From Liopterus haemorrhoidalis (taxonomy: Eukaryota > Arthropoda > Insecta > Coleoptera > Dytiscidae), in assembly GCA_963971575.1 (NCBI GenBank), contig OZ020622.1:2022279-2086278 (forward strand): 64,000 nucleotides of DNA, given 5' to 3'. Positions within the stretch are counted from its first letter, which is position 1. Every line of letters starts with the position of its first letter. Positions 22,404-34,030 of this stretch are shown here, in pieces. Under the pieces are notes generated by a model. That model was not told where the DNA came from. It made no database searches and saw only the letters and a program-made list of their open reading frames with translations. The translations under genes and the position numbers were made by a program.

Positions 22404-22741
22404 TATTGAAAATATTTTCTGTATTTTTTTAGTAATTTAAGTAATCTTAAACTGTTTTGACCATAATGATAATCAAATGTCTTGACATACAAAAGACTTG
22501 TCCAATATTATGTATGCATATAATCTTCTGGACCAATAAAATTATTATATAGCCAGCCAAAATGCGCCCTTTTATTAGAACGTGCAGTGGCGTACCGAAA
22601 TATGGGACTGGGTACACGTACACCCCCTAGAAATGGATCAAGGATAACAATAAAAATTTGTATAATTTTATTACAAAGGTACATATGTATGTATTTTCAG
22701 TATGATCTTTTTTTAGAGATAATTTATATTATTAGTGAAAC

Positions 22742-23070
22742 TTGTGAATTAAAAAAAAGCACAACTCAAAAACGGTTAAAGATAGCGACCTGCGGTTAGA
22801 ATTTTTGGATTCCTCGTAGTTTATTTAGTCTAGAAAAAAATTAAGGCCTCATTCGTTTTGCGTATTTTAAAATTATGACAAATTTTAATAAGGCGTGATT
22901 TATAGAAATTTTCATCTTCGCATGGACGTATCTCAAAAACGAAATACGATAAAGACCTGCGGTTGAAATTTTTGAAATCTTGAGGCCTTTATTGACTTGT
23001 AACCAAATTTTGAAACAAAATAATTTTTTGAAAATTTTTAATTTTTTTTTAAATTTTTTGAAAATTTTGA
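22742..23070 (-). repeat. Dispersed repeat family D, copy 2
   Basis: Reverse copy of 7198-7515, sharing CACAACTCAAAAACGGTTA, TTTGGATTCCTCGTAG and GCGTGATTTATAGAAATTT. It continues into a diverged related block to about 23185. Confidence 0.75.
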
Positions 23071-23269
23071 TAAATCCTAACAAAAAAATGGTTGGGGATA
23101 TGAATCTGCGGTTTGAATTTTTAAAATTCTATTACATTGTTTAGTCTAAAAAAAAATTAGGGCTTTAATAATCCAATTATTAAGTTTTGTATGGGCAGTA
23201 ATCCAAAACCCTTGAAAATGGCCAAAAATCGAAAAAATCGTAAGGGGTACCCCTTACGATTTTTTCAAT

Positions 23270-23810
23270 TTTCAAGCAAAAAATTTTTGTCTCCGATTTT
23301 ATTGAAAATTGGTATAAGTATGTATTTTTGGTCATAGATCAACAAAATTAGGTCCATTTTGAAGTTTGGGCAAAAGTTTTGGAATTATGGGCAAAAAACT
23401 GACCCAAATCTACACTAATTCAAAAACTAGGCAAGCATGATTTTTTTAAATATTTTTTTCATAATCCTCACCCCAAAATTAGCCTAAAACTATATTTTGG
23501 TTAAAATCGAAGTCAAAAAAATTTTGACCAAAATTTTGGAAGATTTTTTTTTTTTGATTTTTGTTCGAAAATTGGTATACTTATATATTTTGAGCCTTAG
23601 ATCACAAGTATATGGTCAGTTTTGAGTTACGGTCTAAAATTAGCTTAAAACTATATTTTGTCTAAAATCGGAGTCAAAAAAAATTTGGATCGAAATTTCA
23701 ATTTTTTTTTTTTGTTTGAAAATTGTTGTACTTATACATTTTTTGCCTTAGATCGCAAATATGTAGTCACTTTTGAGTTACGGTCTAAAATTTTGACATT
23801 TGGGGCAATA
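23270..23810 (+). repeat. Degenerate tandem repeat, unit about 130-160 bp
   Basis: Three units carry GAAAATTGGTATAAGTATGT or its variants, then a CCTTAGATC box, ATGTAGTCACTTTTGAGTTA or variants, and CGGTCTAAAATT. Unit landmarks fall near 23305, 23570 and 23720. A single diverged unit lies at 8818-8880. Confidence 0.6.
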
Positions 23811-25319
23811 AAAAGTAAAAAAGAGCACTCTAAGAACATTTTGCATTTTTCTCTCTCTAGCACGATTGTTACAATACTTACCGGAAAGTAGAGCGTCGTT
23901 TGCCGGTAACTTGCAAAACTCCCCTGAAAAAGCTGTAAAAAATGGTACAAGGAAAACAGGGCAGATTTTTTCAAATAAAACACATTATAAGTGAAATTGG
24001 TACCTTTATTCCAAAAAACTTCGAATATTGATAATATAAATTTTGAATTTTTGAAGGTACTCGAAAATTTTGCTTTTTTAAGTGCAAATTTCAAACAATT
24101 TTTGCTTTAACAAAAAAATTCTTGCAAACTACAATTTCTATATAATTTTTTTTTTCGAAATTTTTGAAAATTAAATTAGTTTTTTATTGTTTTTTTATTA
24201 TATAAAGTGTTAGTAATATTAAGATTAAAATTAAAATGGTAAATTTACGAAAATTTTTGGAAAACCCTAATATTACAAACACTTTTATACATTTAAATTA
24301 GTCCACTGACTCAACAAAAGCATTTTTTTTAAATATATACTAATCTGATATGCTATACTATAAAAAGACAGCCTTTAGCAAATAATATAACAATCCAAAA
24401 ATAATAAAAATACTAATTTTTTAAAAATATACAGAGTAAAATTATGCTAATATGAACAAACACCCTGTATATTATATACAGAATGTCCAAAAAAGTCGCC
24501 AATATGGACATTTTGTATTTATAAAAGTATTTTATTTTATTTTTGGCTCACGAACAAATTTTGGTTAGTTTTAAAAAATATTTAGATGTTCTTATGTGAA
24601 AATTTCCAAAAAATGTTCGTTTGAAGTGGTTTTGGAAAGACCTAAGAGAAAATTTTGATTTTGAACTAAAGCAAAGGCCTTACCAAAAATTTTTAAAGCT
24701 GTCTTGACCACTTCTTTGTTAAAAAAATACGTATTACATTAAGCAAAAAATATTTGAACAATTTTCAAAATATTGAAAAAGCGGAATTTGAAATTATCTC
24801 ATACATGAAAATGTTCAAAAGGCTTTACATTTTTCAGTACAAGATTTGGAATAAGCATTTATTTCTAATGAACACAATTTATACACTAAGCAAACCCCCA
24901 CAAAGCACTAATAGCTTACGATGCTATCACTAAAAAGAAAATATGGAATCAACATTTAACTTAAATTTAATAAAATTCTGATGTGGCCAGCACATAACCA
25001 CCAAAATTCACACAAGGCTTATAAAAATATAAATTTCAAATTTGAAAATTGTTCAAAAATTTTTACAAAAAATTTGTTAATATTAAAAATATTGCTTAAA
25101 TAATAATTTGGTATTTTTTTTCCGGGCTGTACAAATTAAAAATAAAACAGAAATTTGTACAGTCAGAATCAAATGCACAGGGAAAATTGTAAAACTATCA
25201 GCCAGTAGAAAGACCTCATAAAAGATGGAGAACAAAAAAGCCTAGCAAGGTACATAAGATACCTAGACACACTGGAGCAAGAGGTCAAAATTCCCGGCTG
25301 ATAGAATAAAAACAATTTC
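23811..25319. other. No recognisable feature
   Basis: Very AT-rich. The 120-codon open frame on the reverse strand at 23732-24094 is Lys/Phe/Ser-rich, overlaps the tandem repeat and has no motif; it is not called. Confidence 0.45.
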
Positions 25320-25910
25320 TTGAAAAAAATTACATTTTGGGCTATTAAAACTAAATCCTGCTTTTTTATATATTTTGGGCAATATTTGCAACAGGAAATA
25401 ATAGGTTCCAAAAGATTAGATGGTGTACAAGAGAAGGTAAATTCCCGTTTCTAGACCTCCGGCATTACATGAAACCCACGTGGTGAGTGGTTTCTCTATA
25501 TTATTCCTGAATAAAAAGATATTTATTTTTAGTATTAAATACTTGAACAATAAAAAATAATGCACAGTAGAATCGACATTTTAGGTTATTAGTACTAATT
25601 TTTTAACAAAATCTTTAAAATATTTTGGGCTATTACCATTTTTAATAGGAAATTTCAAAAAAAAATTCGAAAAAAATCATAAATTGAACAGTTTAAAAAT
25701 AAACGGCATGAAAATAGAACTGACAATTTGGGGTACTAGCACTATATGCCACAGGAAAGACTAAAAATAAATTAACAATTCAAAAAACTTCGATAGATGA
25801 TAATTTGGGCTATTGTCACAGCAAAAGGAAAACCTTCGAAAAATGTATTTTTAAAATATCATGAAAATAGTAAACAATTTGGGCTATTACCACTTCTTTT
25901 AACAGTAAAG
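25320..25910 (+). repeat. Degenerate array around TTTGGGCTATTA
   Basis: A short core, TTTGGGCTATTA followed by NYAC and often AACAGGAAA, recurs near 25338, 25590, 25628, 25728, 25806 and 25886. Single copies reappear near 28027, 28080, 30870 and 30965. Spacing is about 40-250 bp, mostly 80-100. Confidence 0.5.
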
Positions 25911-26529
25911 ATCTTCGCAAAATATATATATATGAACAATTCAAAAAAAAAAACTTAACAATTAAAATTATCACTAGTGTTAAGAAAAAAGTTTTTATAA
26001 GAAATTTGTTAAAAACATTCATATAAAGCCACAAATATAAACTGTGTTTAATTAAATATCATGTGTATACCGCTTATTTAAAATTGTGAATATGTGGTAC
26101 AATTGTCCCAACAAGTAATTGTCTTGAAATGTGTCTACAAATCAAAGTAAAAATTTAAAGGCTGTGTCAGAGGCAAATAGCCATTGTTGCTGTGCGACAA
26201 AAAATTTAACTAACTAACTAAAAAATTTTAATAATTAATTGAATCTATGCGAAGATAAATTTTTAATGAAATAATTAATTAATTTGGTATCATTTAACCA
26301 TTATTATTGGCAAACGAATGTTTTTTTTTAAATCGATAAAAAAAAATTAAAATACCAAATTTTACGTTTAAAAACTACGCCGATGAAGACATTAAAACGA
26401 GGTCTGAGACTAATTACGTCCGAACATTGCAACATCGCAACGGGCAACAGAAAAACCGCATTTTAAAAAATTGAATGACTAAAATCAAGACTTGAATTAG
26501 ATGGTTATGTCCGTAAAATATAATATAAT
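25911..26529. other. No recognisable feature
   Basis: AT-rich, with no supported ORF, RNA gene or terminal repeats. Confidence 0.4.
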
Positions 26530-26686
26530 GAGGAAGTAATGGGGTTCGGACTGGTCAGAAATTAAAATTTTCATTAATTATAGCTCTAATGAAGATTTAA
26601 AAATAAATCGAATCGTTAGCGAATTTAAAATATTGTTTTAATTCTAACTTCTTATCAGTCCGAATCCTATTACTTCCTCATCATAA
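26530..26686. repeat. Small palindromic element (about 157 bp)
   Basis: ATGAGGAAGTAATGGGGTTC at the left pairs with the complement of GAATCCTATTACTTCCTCAT at the right. An inner pair (GGACTGGTCAGAA and TTCTTATCAGTCC) extends the stem. It is possibly a very short MITE; no clear target duplication. Confidence 0.6.
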
Positions 26687-27101
26687 AATAAAGACTTAAG
26701 CTATGTTCAGAGCTCTTAAATTAATAGACTGTAGACTATAACCTGTGCACTGTTGATTGTCACTAACAAGTTTGTCATATGGTAAAACGAGCAACCGTTC
26801 AGACCTCTAAATTTAATACGTTGTCGATTGTGGATAGTTTTCTAAACTTATAGCTAGTGAGTTGTTTTAATGAGACAAACACATTGGCTATCTCAGTCTA
26901 CATCGTTGAGAACGTTTGTATTGTATGCATGCCTTTAACACTTCACTCAATAAGTCTCCGGTCTGACATGTGTATGGCAATACTGTTAACCCATGATTTC
27001 TGGATAGTACCAACCTTCAAACGATACGTGTGAAAATTTCATGACATTTAGTTTAGAGGTTACAGTGGTTTTAGTGACTCCAGTTTTGTAATTTTCAAAA
27101 G

Positions 27102-27252
27102 AATGGATAAAAAAGAATTTCGTGTGTTGATTAAACATTGTTTTTTTGATGGGAAAAAATATTGTTGAAGCCAAACAGTGGATTGATAAGCGTTATAGAG
27201 ACTCTGCACCAGGCAAATCAACTATTACTGATTGGTATGCTGAATTTAAATT
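27102..27252 (+). pseudogene. Mariner transposase N-terminal fragment
   Basis: Starts MDKKEFRVLIKHCF, then after a one-base slip MGKNIVEAKQWIDKRYRDSA and PGKSTITDWYAEFK. This is the first helix-turn-helix of a mariner transposase. Nothing of the catalytic domain follows. The flanks 26690-27100 and 27253-28776 hold no feature I can identify apart from two TTTGGGCTATTA-like cores near 28027 and 28080. Confidence 0.8.
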
Positions 27253-28777
27253 AATTAATTTTAATTTTAGGTTCGTTGGAATGAATGTATCACTCTTGAA
27301 GGAGAGTATGTTGATGAATAAAGTCGAATTTCTAAAAAAAAAAATGTTTTTCTTAGTTAGACCAGAACTTATTGAGCGACGTGGTACATAACCTAATAAA
27401 ATTTCATCAAATTACAAAAAATCTCGCCCAAAATTAGACGAACAGTAAATATGATCAATTTAGGTAATTAGGTTTAGTTGGTAAAAATCTAGGACAGCAC
27501 AATTAGGAAAACGATAATAGATAATAAACATTTTACGAAGCCAATGTAGTTGGTTTAAAGACACACAGATGTCGAACTCATTATTTTCATAAGCAATAAA
27601 CCTGTTACGTTAAAACTATGTATTAAATTTATACATATAGTCCGTAGCAAATTAGTTTTGAAGATCGCAATAAAATAATAAAAGTTAGGGAACTCATAAA
27701 ATTACAATAGAAGTGATATAACTAGGCGTGTCAACCCATAGCCGTAGGGATTAGTTTTTCACATTACGCATCTTACTTAAAGGATTAACAAAAACAACTA
27801 TACTTATTTATAGTTAGTACTTAAACGTATGTATGTGCCACTGACCGTTGACTGTTTACAACGTGGTTGTAAACATGAACCCTAGTTCTTTTGTAGTTTA
27901 ACAATGTGATTATAGTTATACGGGATAATTTTTTTTATGACGATCTTCAAAAGTAATATGGTATGTTCTATAACTGACAGTCCACTAATTTAAAGAGTTC
28001 TGAACGCAGTTTTAATGGAGGGATATTTTGGGCTATTAGTACCAAATTTTGATGACTTTGTTTTTATTTAAATATTTTAGGCTATCAGAACTATTCTGCG
28101 TTTTTAAGGGTATATTTGATTGAAAAAAATCTCTGTGCATTTGAATTAATTTCCTAAAATTACATATTACAGACATACGTACACACGGACATTATTTCCT
28201 ACAACTGAAGGCAGATTGTGACACATATTTTTAAAAGTGTAAATTAATAAATTTTTTCATCTATTCTACCTCAGTCGTAGTTGTCATAGAACAAAAAACA
28301 TCCATACATCCATAAACTAATGCCCGAAGACATTCTAAATCTACAATTTTTTTTTTATTATTTTTTTTTTAATAATCTTTATATTTTTTTAGATGTTTCG
28401 TAAGTTAATATATAAGGACCGAAGCCCTCTCAAGACTTCTAATCCAAACAACAAAATAGCTGATTTACGGAAAAAAAGAGAGAAAAAAAAAAGATATTTT
28501 GAAGCCATTTTGTGTCTGGGTTAACTAACAACTAGTTTAGCTATATTAACAGGTATATTACCCATTGCCATATTTGATATATATATAGATATACAAAAAA
28601 CGTGACTTAACTTACGGATGAGTTTACCAAGGCATTTTCAGTTCAACACATTTTTAAAACTAGATCTTACAAGAATAAAAACCAGTACTAATTAACCAAG
28701 TTATAAACCAGAATCTTCTAAACCTAGGTTTAGTTAACAGTATCCAAAATACGTTGAAAAGTCAAATAACTGTATAG
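27253..28777. other. No recognisable feature
   Basis: AT-rich sequence. A few short hairpins occur, but no gene or element can be supported. Confidence 0.4.
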
Positions 28778-28906
28778 GGGAAACTTCCTAAGCGCCCTGA
28801 CATCTGGTGCCAATTTGCGGAAGATACGAAAGTGATATTTTGTTTTGTTCAATGGAGAAATACGTGTTTTTTTGTTGTTTGTGTTTTATTTTTGTAAACC
28901 ATGGAA

Positions 28907-29889
28907 AAAATTGATGTGAAGTGTGAATTTTCACACATTTCAGGGTTTTGCAGGTATTTAATAACTGAATGACGATTATTTGGGATGCCAAAACAAATTT
29001 TATGTCAAAATATTTTTTTATAAATTTTAATTCGAATGCCAAATACCATTATTTAAGTTTCTAAATATGTGCAGTATTTTTTTTACATAGCAAGGTTCAT
29101 TAAGATTTTGAAAATTGCGCCTATAGCTTCTATTGGTTGCTTAAATCATTAGCCCCGCCCTCTGATTTCGTATACATCAAACAGAATTAAATTATAATTT
29201 CAACACTTCCCACTGGTTATTAAATTTACGCTTTTAAAAATTAAATTGGCAACATTTACCAATATATAACTAGAATTTTGACAAAATAATTTAAACAAAA
29301 GAAAACTGCAAAAAAAACAAAAAAATTTAAATTGACAGGATTCGAACTCTAGTTTGCAAGTTATCTGTTTGAAAAAAACCAATGATTTAACGCACATCGC
29401 TATGAGTGCTGACGTATTAACTTGGTTATATAGCGAATTAGATATTTAACATATTTTGGTTAAAAACACAAAAAATGCATTATTTTCCGAAAACATAATC
29501 TGATCAAAAATTCCTGTTGTACTATTCCGGTTCACACCAATATACATTACTTAGAATTTTTTCAGATTTTTAGTTAAAACCATCTGGGCTACAGGGTGTG
29601 GGACAAAAAATTTTTTGCACAATTTTGACAAAAATCGCGTCAAAATAATTTATTTTGCAAAAATAAAATTTTGATCGTTAATCCACGTACTAAGGGCTTT
29701 CATTTGATACCCTACTCAGAATTTTAAATAAATATTTTTTTTTTCGATGAGCACATATTTGTTTATATTTTTAGGGGCATATGTTTTTTAGATGTTTTAG
29801 TATTTTTCCTATGTGCGGGTCAAAAAGTTGTAAAGGCATGCCAAATTTCAACTCTCTAGGTTTAGCCGTTTGGCTACAATTTTTACCGA

Positions 29890-29959
<70 letters not shown>

Positions 29960-30010
29960 GACAAAATGACGGTATAAGGGTTTTTTGGTCATACCTACAA
30001 AACCCTAAAA
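28907..30010 (-). repeat. Dispersed repeat family B, copy 2
   Basis: Reverse copy of 16313-17393. Begins ATTGATGTGAAGTGTGAATT and ends ACCTACAAAACCCTAAAA. Contains the tRNA-like box B GGATTCGAACTC at 29338-29349 (reverse sense) and the longest (GACA)n run in the window. Confidence 0.8.
29890..29960 (+). repeat. (CAGA)n microsatellite, about 18 units
   Basis: Uninterrupted CAGA/GACA repeat at the position where other family B copies carry 2-5 units. The open frames on both strands across it are repeat artefacts. Confidence 0.95.
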
Positions 30011-30545
30011 AACAATCAATTTTGGTGTTTTATTTTTGTGTATCATGGAAAAAAAATCAATTTTGTTGTGTGCCGCAATATCAATAGTGAATAAGAAAAA
30101 ATTCTTCTTAAATATTCCATAATTTACCTAAATCGAAAAAAATATCAATTGAAACGACGTTTGGAGGCGGAAAGAAAGTGGATCGTAGGTTTTTATGGAC
30201 CCAAAAACTAAAAATGGGCAAAAAATTCAAGCCCATGCATGTTTGCTTGTTGCATTTTATGGAAAGTGATTTTTTACGTCCAAGAAAAGACTGAAAAAAA
30301 GCATTTATCCCACCCAAAATTTGCCTAAATCATCAGTTGATATATTAAAAGGCCCTTCTACTTTTTCAGGCAGAGATATTAATTTAAACTAACATATTTA
30401 CTATATTTTTGTTGTTATTATATTGACAGACAGCCAAGAATTAAAAATACAATGAAAAACTAAAAATGTCCTTAAAATTTCTTTAGAATAGTATATTGTT
30501 ACATATCTTGTAAATCGTAGATTACCTTTAAATTAAAAAACCATA

Positions 30546-31062
30546 CCTTATTTTCTGGCTGGCGTTGGTCAAGTAAATTCCCCAGTTTCTTTTTTACTAA
30601 TTAGATTTCTCAGCGTTTTCATTTTTTCGTTTTTTTCAGTTTCAATTCTCCATATTCACCCGTTTGGCCACAATTTATATTGTACATAAACAGACAGACC
30701 ATAAAAACAAATTTTCCCATACAATATCTTAAAACTGGTTTTAGCAGCTGATTTATAACTTGGGTTAATATCCTAAACCCGAGTTAAAATAAACACATCG
30801 GAGGTTTTGCTAATATTTGGGGTTAATTGTTAATAAAACTTTTGATAAAAAAGAACATATTGAGCTATTAGTTTCGTTATCAACAGGAAAGACGTAAATG
30901 TACAAACTATTCAAAAAATATTTATAATTGAAAATTATGTGTTATCTTTCATTGAGCAGAAATTTTTTATATTTTAGGCTATTAGTTCTATTTGCAACCG
31001 GACAGATGAGCTGTTAAACTCCATTTAGTCCGGTATATTTTCGTTTCCTTTATTGAGAATAA
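30546..31062. other. No recognisable feature
   Basis: Includes a weak family B-like end near 30660-30710 (GTTTGGCCACAATTT, CAGACAGACC). Otherwise unassigned. Confidence 0.4.
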
Positions 31063-31318
31063 ACATTACCTATAGAGGCGCTGTTGTCGTTTACAAAATG
31101 GCGATTGGAATAGGATATTTTTGACATTTGCCATTTGATACACAACAATTCACATTGCAGTTAATTTTCTGTTGCAATTTTAAAGACATTTTATTAAAGT
31201 TTCACTTTAACACATACAAACAATGCAATTAAATGAGCCACATCCAACAAAATCCTATTCCGTTAAGTTCCAAAATATTCCGCTAGGCGTCACTTCAGTT
31301 GTCAGTTCTCAATAATCG
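31063..31318. repeat. Repeat family I, uninterrupted copy
   Basis: Runs from ATTACCTATAGAGGCGCTGT to GTCACTTCAGTTGTCAG. Ends carry short inverted similarity (ATTGAGAA...ACA versus TGTCAGTTCTCAAT). It is the empty-site counterpart of the copy at 42453-43484: here GCGATTGGAATAGGATATTT is continuous. Confidence 0.75.
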
Positions 31319-32747
31319 GTCCACCAAATTCTCGCAATATGTTATTCTAACTTAGGTTTAAACATGGTTTATTCTGTATGTGTTAAACCTGATTTTAGCA
31401 GCTTATAACGATTTTAACCCTTGGGTTAAATTTAGTTCATTTTCTTAGCACCGGAGTGCACCACTCAACGGTTTTAGGTGCCCTGACGCCTCAAAAAGAG
31501 AAATTTCAACCAATTTAACCGGTAATTTTAATTTTTGCACCAAAATAATTGAACTCATATATATACATTTTTTTCTTGGCTGAATTTTCTCAATTTATTT
31601 TTTTTTTTTCGTAACATATAATGTCACATGGATTTTCGTAAAATTTTCAAAAAAATCTGCAATAAATTTAGGCACAAAAATTTCACCTAAAATTTCAGTC
31701 TTTGTTATCCAAAAAATAATTAAAATTTCCGATTTTGCAGATTTTTTTGATTGGAAAAGAATTTTTTTTTTAACTAAAAACAGCTCTTGTGCAAATGTGA
31801 AAAAAAACATAATTTTCACAAATAATTTGAAAATTTTAATTTTTAAAACAAAAAGAATAAATTAAACGAAATAAATTAAAAATTTCAAATTATTTGTTAA
31901 ATATGCAACTTATAAGATCCTATACTTTTTGGGCCAATGAATACGCAAGTCTTGCTTAACGCAAGACAACTTCATAGCACACCGTATCTCTAATATCGAG
32001 TATCGATGATCAAAAAAAGACAATATCGCTTAATATTTGCAACATTGACACCAAAATGTTGCGTATCTGATATTTACAATTGCACCTCGATATCAACAAT
32101 ATTGCTCCGTACATCTTGCATAACCCTTGTTTTTTATTTTTATATACAGAGCGACTAGTTTTCATACCACCAAATTTGACATTGCATAAACAAGAACCCA
32201 TAAAAGATCAAACCAAATTAAAAGGGGTCTCTTAAACAATATTTTGTCTTATTTTAACAAAAAAAAAACATTTAACTATCAGATCTATTTGTTATATTGT
32301 TATAAAAGCTTAATAAAACGACATATAAAACATGAAACCCGGTAATAAGATGGTAAAGGTTTAGTCAACACACTTTATACATGATTAAAAAACACATTAC
32401 GAACCCAGGACCAAAGTATATGACCCTAAGCCCCCAATTCCAACATGTTAAATACCACTTGACCTAAAAGTTGCATCTAATACACTTATAACGGGGTCTA
32501 AAACGACTAGCGCTAACAAGACTGTGCAACGTAGGTCTGTTATATAAATCGCGTAACCCTGATAGGTCCCAAGACAGGTGTCAACTTCAGCATAGCGTTA
32601 CAATAGGTCCAGTTCGACTGGCGTCAAGTACAATGTTTAATATTGTTCCTTTGTATAAGTTGTCTATCGTATGCCGAGCCAAAATCCATAAAAGTCTAAA
32701 TGCGCAGTTGGTTAATAGGCTCCGCCCTTACTATTGGACGTTCGGGC
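31319..32747. other. No recognisable feature
   Basis: AT-rich. Open frames at 31595-31819 and 32010-32201 (reverse) have no motif or splice support. Confidence 0.4.
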
Positions 32748-32852
32748 AATTATACAGTGAATTTATTTTTTAATGCAACATGTACTATGTCATTACCATG
32801 GATAGTTTTTGACAGCAATATAAATCGTGTTCATTTTCATTTGCAACATTAA
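32748..32852 (+). repeat. Fragment matching the left end of element G
   Basis: About 105 bp matching 56995-57095, including the TTTTTGACAGCAATATAAAT terminal repeat and some 50 bp outside it (GTGAATTTATTTTTTAATGC, GTACTATGTCATTACCATGG). It stops just after the terminal repeat. Confidence 0.75.
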
Positions 32853-33814
32853 TTTGATTTACAGTCTTAAAGACAGAAATATCTGTCTTTAAAACTATAT
32901 TTAACCGAGGTCACGCAAAGTCTAACTTAAACTTCTTGTCGTAAAGTTCTAGGGTGAAAAGGGTATGTACGTATGTTTATTTACAATAAAACTGGCCCCA
33001 AGACATGTTTTACAATGGGGCCTTGTACGATTGGCCCAAAACACAGTAGAAATGTTGTTCTCACGCGCTTACCTACAATGGGGGCTAAAGCGACTGGCCT
33101 CACCCAGGAAGGTAGCGTAGACCTTTGTTACGTGTATCTGTTATCGATTCATATATTCTAAGGCTGACTGACTACAAGTATTCGGTTTACACAACAAAAA
33201 TGGGTTATGACAAGCTTACGCAATACAAATCTGGTGGTATTTCGAAGCAATAGCGATAACCAATGGTACGTTATACTTATTCTAAAAATTAAAGACAAAT
33301 CCTAAATTAAAAAGACTTGTCGATTATATACAAACTTTCATATCATAGCTTTTATTGATGCGCAATAATAATTACGCAATATTCAATGCGCATTATATTC
33401 AACGCTATATTGAAATATCAGACACGCAACATTAGCAATAATAACCTTGATATGAAAAATTGCAAGTCTATAAATTTTTTTTTAAACAAATAACAAAAAA
33501 AAAATTTAAACATTTAAATATTTTGATAAAAAAAAATCTTTTCAACCTTAAAAGGACAAAAATTTTTATATTAATCCTTGTTTAAAAAAAAAAAAATTAA
33601 TTACACTAACCACTTTTGTGGATATAACATATTTTTTTACTAACAACAAAAAAAAAAACTCCAGTATCCAAAGGCTCTATAAAATAAAATCGAGCAATTA
33701 TTGGACACTATACCATGATCATTACGATCATTTTTGTGTGGTTTTCAATAAAATATTACCACATCGTAACAATATTATTTTGTTACAATTAAACGTAAGA
33801 AATCAAACGTTACC
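32853..33814. other. 3' flank of the KIAA0232-like gene
   Basis: Probably holds the 3' UTR. The nearest clear AATAAA on the gene's strand is at 33351-33356, about 460 bases past the stop; others may be missed. No other feature is seen. Confidence 0.35.
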
Positions 33815-34030
33815 TTACAGTGTGACTGGACGTAATGTCGCTGGTATAAATGGACTTTGTTCGCATAAGTATTCGACTGTACGAACATTATTTGTCCATG
33901 AATTTCTAGCGACAGCCGTTGCTGGGATTATTCCGTTAGCATAAGTTCGAAGTGATGAAGAATGGCGACGTTTTCTTTCTTTCGCTGAAGGTGGACCAGT
34001 TTGAATACATTCGTTTAAATCACATGACAC
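33815..34030 (-). CDS. KIAA0232: KIAA0232-like, exon 7 (terminal)
   Basis: The acceptor is a long T tract plus GTAG just above 34030. Phase 0, 71 codons and TAA at 33815-33817. Encodes VSCDLNECIQTGPPSAKERK and on to a basic/serine segment (KRRHSSSLRTYANG), ending TLRPVTL. Confidence 0.88.
   Translation of the reverse strand: MSCDLNECIQTGPPSAKERKRRHSSSLRTYANGIIPATAVARNSWTNNVRTVEYLCEQSPFIPATLRPVTL

Larger units (their letters stand above)
28778..30545 (+). mobile_element. Element H, copy 2, truncated and split by repeat B2
   Basis: The left end TAGGGGAAACTTCCTAAGCG matches the full copy at 42513. The alignment is interrupted at the run after CCATGG by repeat B2 (28907-30010). It then resumes with AACAATCAATTTTG and runs to about 30545, where it lacks the right TIR. 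About 30 bp (GTTTTATTTTTGTGTATCAT and flanks) occur on both sides of B2. Confidence 0.7.

Noticed and set aside
23732..24094. 120-codon reverse frame
   Set aside because: Low-complexity Lys/Phe/Ser content in AT-rich tandem repeat sequence; no motif, no splice partners.
29890..29960. CRISPR-like array
   Set aside because: A simple tetranucleotide microsatellite without spacers, in eukaryotic DNA.
29771..29992. Open frames on both strands of repeats B1-B4 encoding a shared GKNCSQTAKPRELKFGM segment
   Set aside because: Present in several repeat copies in step with DNA similarity, running into (GACA)n; no start context, no splice sites, no known domain. A by-product of repeat conservation.
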